The position numbers and the translations under genes are program-made. DNA of 64,000 nt from Hydrogenophilales bacterium (GTDB lineage: Bacteria; Pseudomonadota; Gammaproteobacteria; Burkholderiales; Thiobacillaceae). Of this stretch, positions 53,201-62,200 are shown piece after piece (within the stretch, counting starts at the first letter, position 1; each line of letters starts with the position of its first letter). Location of the stretch: contig JAHFRD010000004.1 in NCBI GenBank assembly GCA_023258975.1, forward strand, positions 1 to 64,000, written 5' to 3'. Under the pieces are notes generated by a model. That model made no database searches. It was not told the DNA's origin and saw only the letters and a list, made by a program, of their open reading frames with translations.

Positions 53201-56200
53201 GCGGCACGCTTGTCAGCGGCGACAGCGACTGGTACGGCTTCAGTCTGGACGCGGGCCAGTCGGCGACGCTGCTGCTGTCACGCGATAACCGCGTGGCGGC
53301 CGCCAATCTGATACTTGAGCTCCATGACGGCGCCGGCAATCTGCTGGCCAGCGGCCGGGCCGGATCCGTGGCGATCGACCAGATCATCAAGAACTTCACC
53401 CCGGCCACGGCCGGGACATTCCTGGTTCGAGTCAGTGGCGACCCGGCCGGCTACAGCCTGCTGGTGCTGCGCGAGGCGCAGTTCGACCTGGAACCCAACA
53501 GCCAGGCGGGCAATGCGCAAACCCTGACGTTCGGCACAGCGGGCACGGCCCATGTGCTTGGCTATCTGGGTAACTATGTGGGCGCCATCAGCACGGAACA
53601 GGAGCCCAACGACACCTCCGCCCAAGGCGGCTCGGCGGCGGATCTGCCCTACGCCAACGACCTCAACGGTTCCTTCGTCTCCCTCGGCTCCAACCAGTAC
53701 CGCGCCACGGTGAATGGCGTCATCAGCATCGGCAGTGATTGGGATTGGGATTTCTTCAAGGTCTCCCTGAGCGCCGGCGATTTCCTCGCCATCAACCTGA
53801 ACAACGCCGGTGTGGGCGACCCTTATCTGCACTTGTATAACAGCGGCGGCTCGCGGATCGCTTACAACGACGATTACTACGGCCTCAATTCCTATATCGG
53901 CTACACCGCCACCTATACGGGCGACTACTACATCGTCGCCGACTCCTACAGCAGTCGTACCGGCGGCTATCAATTGATCGCCACCGTCACCACGCCCAGC
54001 CCGAGCTTCGGCGACGGCGGCGACCAATACCTGTACGCAGTCAACCCGGGGGATCGCCTGGTGATCGAAACCGCGACGCCCGGCGGCGGCGCGGGCGAGC
54101 CGGTCAATCCGCTCGACCCGCAACTGTTCCTGTATGCGCCCGATGGCAGCCAGATCGCGTTCAACCAGAACAGCGCGGCGGATGGCCGCAATGCGCGAAT
54201 CGAATACACCGTGCCCGACGGCATGGCGGCCGGCAGTCTCTACCGCATCGAAATCCGCACCGAGAACGCGACCAAGGGCAGCTATGTCCTCAGCGTCACC
54301 GGCAGCGGCGCCACCGCGCCCGCGTTCAGCGTGACCGCCAGCAATCCCGCCAACGCCGCCCTGCTCATCGGTTACCCGGCCACCTACACCGTGGATCTGT
54401 CGGAGGCGATATTGCTCACCTCCGTCGCGGCCTCCGACCTGACCGTGGACGGAGTCGCTGCCGATAGCGTGGCCGTGGTCGACGCCGACACGCTACGTTT
54501 CACCATTGGCGGTGCCGCGCATGGCGATGCCGTGTACAGCGTGAACATCGCCGGGGGCGCCCTCACCAGTGTTTCCGGCAAGCCACTCGCGGCATTCACG
54601 GCGACTTTCGATGCCGACGCCACAGCCCCCAGAGTCATCGCCAGCAGCCTCGCCAGTGGCGACATCCTGGAACCCGGAGGTGTGATCTACACCGCGCGTT
54701 TCAGTGAAGAATTGGCCAGCGGCGGCCTCGGCCCCGAGGATGTGCGGCTGCTCAACCTGGATACCGGCGCCAGCCTCGCTCCGCTGGTCGGCTATGACGC
54801 GGTCAGCGGCACGCTGACCGCCAGCCTGGGCGTGCTGCCGGAAGGCAACTACCGACTGGTTCTGGTCTCCGCCGTCGATGCTTTCCGTGATCGTCGCGGC
54901 AACCTGCTCGATGGCGAGAACGGCGGCACCCTGCCCTCCGGTGACGGTGCGGCGGGCGGCAATTACGTCGTCGATTTCAGGGTGGACGCCAGTGGCGCCA
55001 CCCCGCTTACCACTACCCGGGTGGCGCCGCTCGGCTCGCTGGTCTACGACCCGCCGGCCTCGGCCAACCTGTATGCCGGCGGCGATGTCGATCTCTACGG
55101 CATCACCCTGGATGCCGGCCAGAAGGCCAGCGTGCGCCTGACCCTGCAAAACGCCGGCCTGTCCGCGCAACTCGAATTGCTGGGGCCGGACGGCAGCGTC
55201 CTGCCCGGCGCCAGCGTCAGCGGCACCGGCGGCACGCTGATCTTGCGGAACCTGCCCATCGACGTGGCGGGCGGTTACACCGTGCGCATTACCGGTCTCG
55301 GCGGTTCCGGCAACTATGAAACCCAGTTGGTGCTGAACGCGCAACTGGAAGCCGAAGCCTGGGGCGGTGCCGGCAACGACGCGCAGGCCGGCGCGGAAAG
55401 CCTGGATGCCTCGGCGATCGCCCTGCAAGGCGGCGCCGACCGACTCGCGGTGCTGGGCGGTGTCGCGGCCGGCAACAGCGATTGGTATCGCTTCACCCTG
55501 GCCGGCGGCCAGGCCGCCAGCCTCGCGGTGACCCGCACCGATGTGACGGGCGGCAGCGGGCTGACGCTGGAACTCTTCGATTCCGGTGGTGCCCGCCTTG
55601 CCCTGGGCATCGCCGACGCCGGCAATGTAGACCAGGCCATCAGCGGCTTTGTCGCTCCGGCGGCGGGTGAGTATTTCGCGCGCATTTCCGCCGCTTCCGC
55701 GTTGCCCTACAGCCTGGTGGTGACGCGCGGCGCCGAATTCGGCCTGGAAAACTCCTTCTCCGGGAATGTGCAGGACATCTCGCCGACCCTGCGCGCCGTC
55801 GGCTATCTGGGCGGCGCGGGTGGTGGCGCCATCCGTGTGGCCGTGCTCAACAATGGCAACGCGTGGCAGGTGGTGAACCAGCTCAACGACGACACCTGGT
55901 TTGATTTCACCGCGTCCTCGGTGGACTACACCCAGATCGACACGCTGGCCGAACTGAACAATTACGACGTGGTGATGCTGGGTGATTCCTACACCTCGCA
56001 CAGCCAGATCGCGGCCATCGCCCCGGCCCTGCGGCAATGGGTGGAAGCGGGCGGCGGCGTGGTGGGCACCGGCTGGGTCATTTACGACTCCGGGAGTTAC
56101 ACCGGCACACCCATCGCGGACATCAACGCCATCCTGCCGGTGGATACCAGCGTCACCCACCTCTACCAGTACAACCCCCTGATTCACATCAGCGATGGCG

Positions 56201-59200
56201 GCCATCCGGTGACGGCCGGCGTGGCGGATTTCTACCCCGGTTCTTACGCGGAATACTCGCCTACGGTGGATCCGGGCGCGACCGTGCTGGGTTATGCCGG
56301 CAGCCAGGCCGCCGTGGTGGTGGCCAACGTCGGTGCCGGCCGGGGTGTCTACCTCGGCCCCACCTATATGGTCAGCGCCGGCGGCGACCTGGACGTCGGT
56401 TCCGGAGATCGCCTGCTGGAACAGGCGGTAGCCTGGGCAGCGGCGGATCGGGACGACCGCTACAGCTTCCAGGTCACGGCGGGCCAGGCCCTGAATATCC
56501 GCACCTTCACGCCTTACGATGGTGTCGGCGAGCCGGCCAATAGCCTGGATGCCCGTCTGGAGTTGTATGACCCGAACGGCAACCTGGTGGCCAGCGACGA
56601 CAACGGCGCCGATGGCGACGACCACAACGCCAACATCCTCTATACCGCCGCCGCCGGCGGCCGCTACGAACTCAGGGTGCTTGCCGCCACGACCGGGCAG
56701 ACCAACAAGGGCGACTACATCGTCCAGGTCAGCGGCGCCACCCTGTCCGCCGGCCCGGCACCGACGGTGGTGGCCAGCAGCCCGGTGGAGGGCGCCAATT
56801 TCCTGGCGCCGCCGGCGAGCCTCACCCTCACCCTGTCCGAGGGACTTCTGGCCACCTCGGTGCAGGCCTCCGACCTGGTGCTGGATCACGGCGCGGGCGT
56901 CACCGGCGTGACCCTGGTGGACGGCCGCACCGTGCGCTTCACGATTACCGTGCCCGACGTCCAGGGCACCTATTCCTACACCCTGGCGGAGGGCGTGGTG
57001 TCCGATCTGCAAGGGCAAGGCAATGTCGCCTACACCGGCCATTTCACGGTGGATCACAGCGGCGCCCGGGTGGTGAGCCAGAACCCGGAAGTGCAGGGTT
57101 CGGCGCCATTCAGCCTGATGACGTTCACCTTCAACGAGAACATCGACCCCGCCAGCGTATCCACGGCGGACATCGTCAGTTTCACCGGGCCGACGGGCAA
57201 CAACATCGCCATCTCCAGCGTCAGTGTTTCGGGAAATACCCTCACGGTGAATTTCGCCGCCCAGAACGTCCAGGGCACTTACACCCTGGTGCTGGGGCCC
57301 AACATCAACGATCTGGTCGGCAACTCGATGGACCAGAACCAGGATGGCGCCAACGGCCAGGCCAACGATGCCTATACCGCCGTGGTGCAACTGCAATCGC
57401 CTGACCTGCGGGCCGCGTCGTTGAGCAACCCGGCAGCCGCTTCCTGGGGCGATACCCTCCACCTCGCCTGGACGGTGGAAAACATCGGCGCCGATCCGGC
57501 GCGCAACAACTGGTACGACGCCATCTATCTGTCCAGCGACGCGACCCTGGACGGTAGCGACAGCCTGCTCCACTACGCGTGGGCCAGCGTCAATCCACTG
57601 GCGGCCGGCACCGATTACACCCATGCGCTCGATCTGGCGTTGCCGCTCGACTGGAACCCCATCGAGGGCACCTATTACCTGCTCCTCTCCACCGACGCCT
57701 TCGGCCACCAGCCCGAATCCAGCGAAAGCAACAACGTGGTGGCCGGCCAGGCCATCCACATCACCCTGCCGGCCAAACCGGATCTGGTGGTCAGCAACCT
57801 CAGCGCGCCGGCCGATCTGATGCTCAACCCCAGCGGCGATACCCTGGTGCCGATTACCTGGACCATCACCAACCAGGGCACGGCGGCGGCAACAGGCTGG
57901 TATGACTACGTCTACCTGTCCAGCGACAACAGCGTCGGCGGCGATGTTTATTTCGGTGGTTATTACTTTGAAGGCACCTTGAATCCGGGCGAATCGGCGA
58001 CCCGTGGCCAGAGCATCTCGCTGCCCTACAACTATGTGGGCAACGCCACCTCGGCCACGCGTTGGCTGGTGGTGACGACCGATGCCTGGAACAGCCACTA
58101 TGAAGTCACCAACGCCACGCCGCGCAGCCATCCCGACGCGGAGAACAACAACTCCACCGTGGACGACGCCTCCATGACCGTGCGTTATCCGGCCCTGCCG
58201 AATCTGACGGTCACCGCCGTCACTCCGCCGGATCATTCGTACTCCGGCCAGGACGCGGTAATCAGTTGGACGGTCAGCAACGTCGGCGCCGGCGCCACCA
58301 GCGTGCCGACCTGGTATGACTGGGTCTACCTGTCCACGGACAACGTCCTGGACAGCGGCGATACCTCTCTGGGCCAGGTTCAGAATCCCAGTTACCTGCC
58401 GGGTGGCGGCAGCCTCGGCAACAGCTACACCAGCAGCCTCCACTACACCCTGCCGCAGGGCATTTCAGGCAGCTATTACTACCTGGTCAAGACCGATATT
58501 TACGACCAGGTCTTCGAGAACCAGAACGAAACCGACAACCTCGGCAGCGTCCTCGTCAATGTCGAACTGACGCCACCGCCGGATCTACAGGTCGTCGCGC
58601 GCAACCCCAACAACAACGAATGGGAATCCTCGGTGCATATCAGCGCCCCCGGCGGGCTCTGGTCCGGCCAGGCCGCCACGGTCACCTGGGCCGTGACCAA
58701 CCGGGGTGACGGCACCACCCAGGCCCCCGGCGGCTGGTACGACCGCGTCTACCTGTCCACGGACGCCAGCACCGACTATGGCAACGGCGACATCCTGCTC
58801 GGCACCTGGTACTACAACGCCGCCGCCGACGGGCAACTGGCTTCCGGCGCGAGCTATACCCGCTCCGGTAGCGTCACGCTGCCGATCGGCATGCCCGCCG
58901 ATGGCGTGCCCACCACCTACTACTTCTACGTCGTCACCGACGCCAACCGGCAGGTTTACGAATATGTGAACGAAGGCAACAACGATGATTCCTACGCCAG
59001 CGCCGTGGTCAACCTGACCCCGCCGCCCGACCTGGAACCCGGCCCCATCCATCTCCCGGCCAGCGCCGAGACGGGCCATGCCTTCAGCTTCAACTACACG
59101 GTGACCAACTATGGCACCCCCACGCCCAACAGTTACTGGTTCGACCGCTTCTGGCTGTCCGCCGACGATGTCCTCAATGCCTCCGATCTCTACTTGGGCG

Positions 59201-62200
59201 ACCGCAACCACTATGGCGTCCTGGATACCGATGCCTCCTACGGCGGCGCCTTCGTCGCCACCCTGCCGAGCAATCTGGCCGCCGGCGGCTATCGGGTAAT
59301 CATGCGGACGGACTACGACAACCGGGTGTTCGAGGGTCTGGATAACCCGGCGATCGGCTACTACCCGGAAGGCAACAACACGGTGGTCAGCGACGTGATG
59401 AGCGTGGTTTCCAACCCCGCCGACCTGGTCATCGACAGCTTCAGCAGCAGCACCGGCGGCGAGGCCGGCAAGACCATCAGCGCCTCCTGGAGCGTGCGCA
59501 ACGCCGGCTCTGGCGACTCCGTGGTGATCGGCTGGACCGATCAACTGGTCGCTTCGCTGGACGCCCTGCTCGGCAACGGCGACGACGTCGTGCTCTACAC
59601 CCACAACCATTCCGGTCTGTTGGCGGCGGGAGCCGGTTACAGCGTCAACAACGTCTCCGTGGCGCTGCCCATCACCCTGGCGAGTGGCGAATACACCCTG
59701 TTCCTGCGCACCGACGCCGGCAACCAGGTGTACGAATCCGACAACGGCAACAACAGCGCCGCAAATCCGCTCAGCCTGAACCGCCAGACCGCCGATCTCC
59801 AGGTGGTCTCCCTGTCCGGCCTGCCCGCCGACATCACCGCCGGTAGCGCGTTGAGCCTGAACTGGCGGGTGGAAAACCTGGGTGTGGCCAGCACCAACGT
59901 CAACTATTGGTATGACGACGTCTTCCTGTCGCTGGACACCACCCTGGACGGCGGCGACATCGGCATCGGCTCGCTGCGCCACAACAATGTTCTGGCGCCG
60001 AACACCGGCTACGATGCCGGCGCGACTTTCACGCTCTCCACCGGCATCGCCGCCGGCAACTACTACGTCATCGCGCGGACCGATCGTGACAATGTCGTGG
60101 TCGAGTCGCCTTCGGAAGCCAACAACACGCGCGTCTCCGCCGCCACGGTGGCGGTCGCCGCCTGGGCGGGCGGCGAGAAACCGCTGGCCGAACTGCGTCC
60201 GGATCTCTCGGTAACCGCCATCACCCTGCCGCCCGAGGCCTACAGCGGCCAGGGCGTCACCCTGAGCTGGACGGTGGCCAACCAATCCGCCATCGACAAC
60301 ACCGGCTCGCGCTGGTGGAACGATAGCGTCTACCTGTCGCGCGACCTTTATTTCGACCGCTACAGCGACCTGTACCTTGGCTATGTTCCGCAGTACCGCA
60401 ATCTGGCGGCAGGCGACAGCTACGGCGTCACCCAGTCCTTCACCGTTCCGTCCGGCTACACCGGCCCGTTCTATGCTTTCGTGGTGACGGACGCCAGCGG
60501 CAGCGTCGCGGAAAGCAATGAAACCAACAACATCACCCGCTCCGCGAACGTGGTAAGTGTGAGTCTGGCGCCGCCCTCCAACCTGGTGGCCGGCACGATC
60601 ACCATCCCCGCCAACGGGGTGCCGGGGCAGCGGGCGGATATCAGTTACAGCGTCAGCAACGGGCCCGGCGCCAACTCGGTGTTCGGCACCTGGAAAGACA
60701 CCCTGTATCTGTCCAGCGATACCGTCTGGGATATCGACGACATCGCCCTGGGTTCCGTCTGGACCACATACTCCAGCGCCGCGCCGCTGGCCGGCGGCGA
60801 CAGCTACGGCCATACCCTGAACGTCACCCTGCCGGGCGTGAACCCGGGCGACTACCACGTCATCGTGCGTAGCGACATCCTCAACTCCATCCCCGAGACC
60901 AATGAGGAGGACAACCTTTCCGCCAGCCTCGACGCAGTGAGCATGGACGCCGAAGTGCTGCCGCTGGGCGGCTCGGTAAGCGGCAACCTGGGCAATCAGC
61001 AGGCGGTCTATTACAAGCTCGACGTGACAGCCGGCGAAACCGTGAAGCTGAGTTTCGACAGCACCGACGGCAACGCCGCCAACGAGATCTACGTGCGCTA
61101 TGGCGTCATGCCCAGCCTGGGACGCTTCGATTATTCCTCGCTGGAAGAGTACTCCGCCGACCCGACCGCGCTGATCCCGGAAACCCGGGCGGGCACTTAT
61201 TACGTCATGGTCCTCGGCGCATCGGTCTCCGGCGCGCCGGCCTACACGCTGAGTTCTGCGGTCATCCCCTTCTCCATCACCCATGTGCGCACCGACGTGG
61301 TGGGCAACGCCGGCGAGGCCACCCTCCGGATCGACGGCGCCCGGTTCGCCGAGGCCACCCGGTTCGCCCTGCGGGCGCCGGATGGCACGCTCCACGCCGA
61401 CAGCAAAGTGTTCGTGGAAGACTCCAGCCGGGCCTACGTCACCTTCAATCTGCTGCAGGCGGCCGCCGGTGTCTATGACGTGGTGGCGACTCAGGCGGAT
61501 GGCCAGACTACCGCGTTGAATGACACCGTCACGGTGATCGCCAACGCACGTGGCGCCAACCTGTTCAGCCTGATCGACGGGCCGAGTCAGGTCACCACCG
61601 GCCGCATCAACAGCTTCATGCTGCAATACACCAACCAGGGCGATGGCGACTCGATGGCGCCGCTCCTGATCATCACCGGCCAGGCCGACACCCCGTTGGG
61701 TTACGCCAGCGGCGATCTGCGTTCGGAACCCATCTACTTCCTGGGCGCCAGCCTGGACGGCCCGATGGACATCCTGCGTCCGGATACCGGCTATTCGCAG
61801 CAGGTGCTGTTCCGCGCCCCCGGCACCGCCGGCCAGCTCAATATCTCGGTCGCCACCATCCAGGCCACCGACAACCGCGTCATCGGCAGCACCAAATGGA
61901 ATGAGATCAAGGCCGCGATCAAGCCGGCCACCCCGGCCGGCATGAGCGATGCGGCCTGGAATGCGGAATGGGACGTCTTCTGGGGACGCATCCGCGCCGC
62001 GATGGGCGATACCTGGGGCGATTACGTGCGCATGCTCAACCAGGCCATGCTGCTGGTGTCCGAGCAGGGCAGCCCGGTGCGCGACATCCGCACCCTGATG
62101 GCGACGGTTCACGACCGGTATCCCGATTGGCGCCCCGCTTCCAACCTGAGCGGCCGCCTGCTCGACAGCGCAACCGGCGCGGCCCTGGCCAACGTGGAAC

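Noticed and set aside
54493-58443. A 1,316-codon open frame on the minus strand
   Set aside because: Same reason: a reverse shadow of the PPC/Ig/CARDB coding sequence, with no motif and no ribosome site.
57400-60940. Regular repeats suggesting a CRISPR or satellite array
   Set aside because: The repeats are protein-level units of ~130 residues within one coding frame, with diverged DNA and no short identical repeats with spacers.
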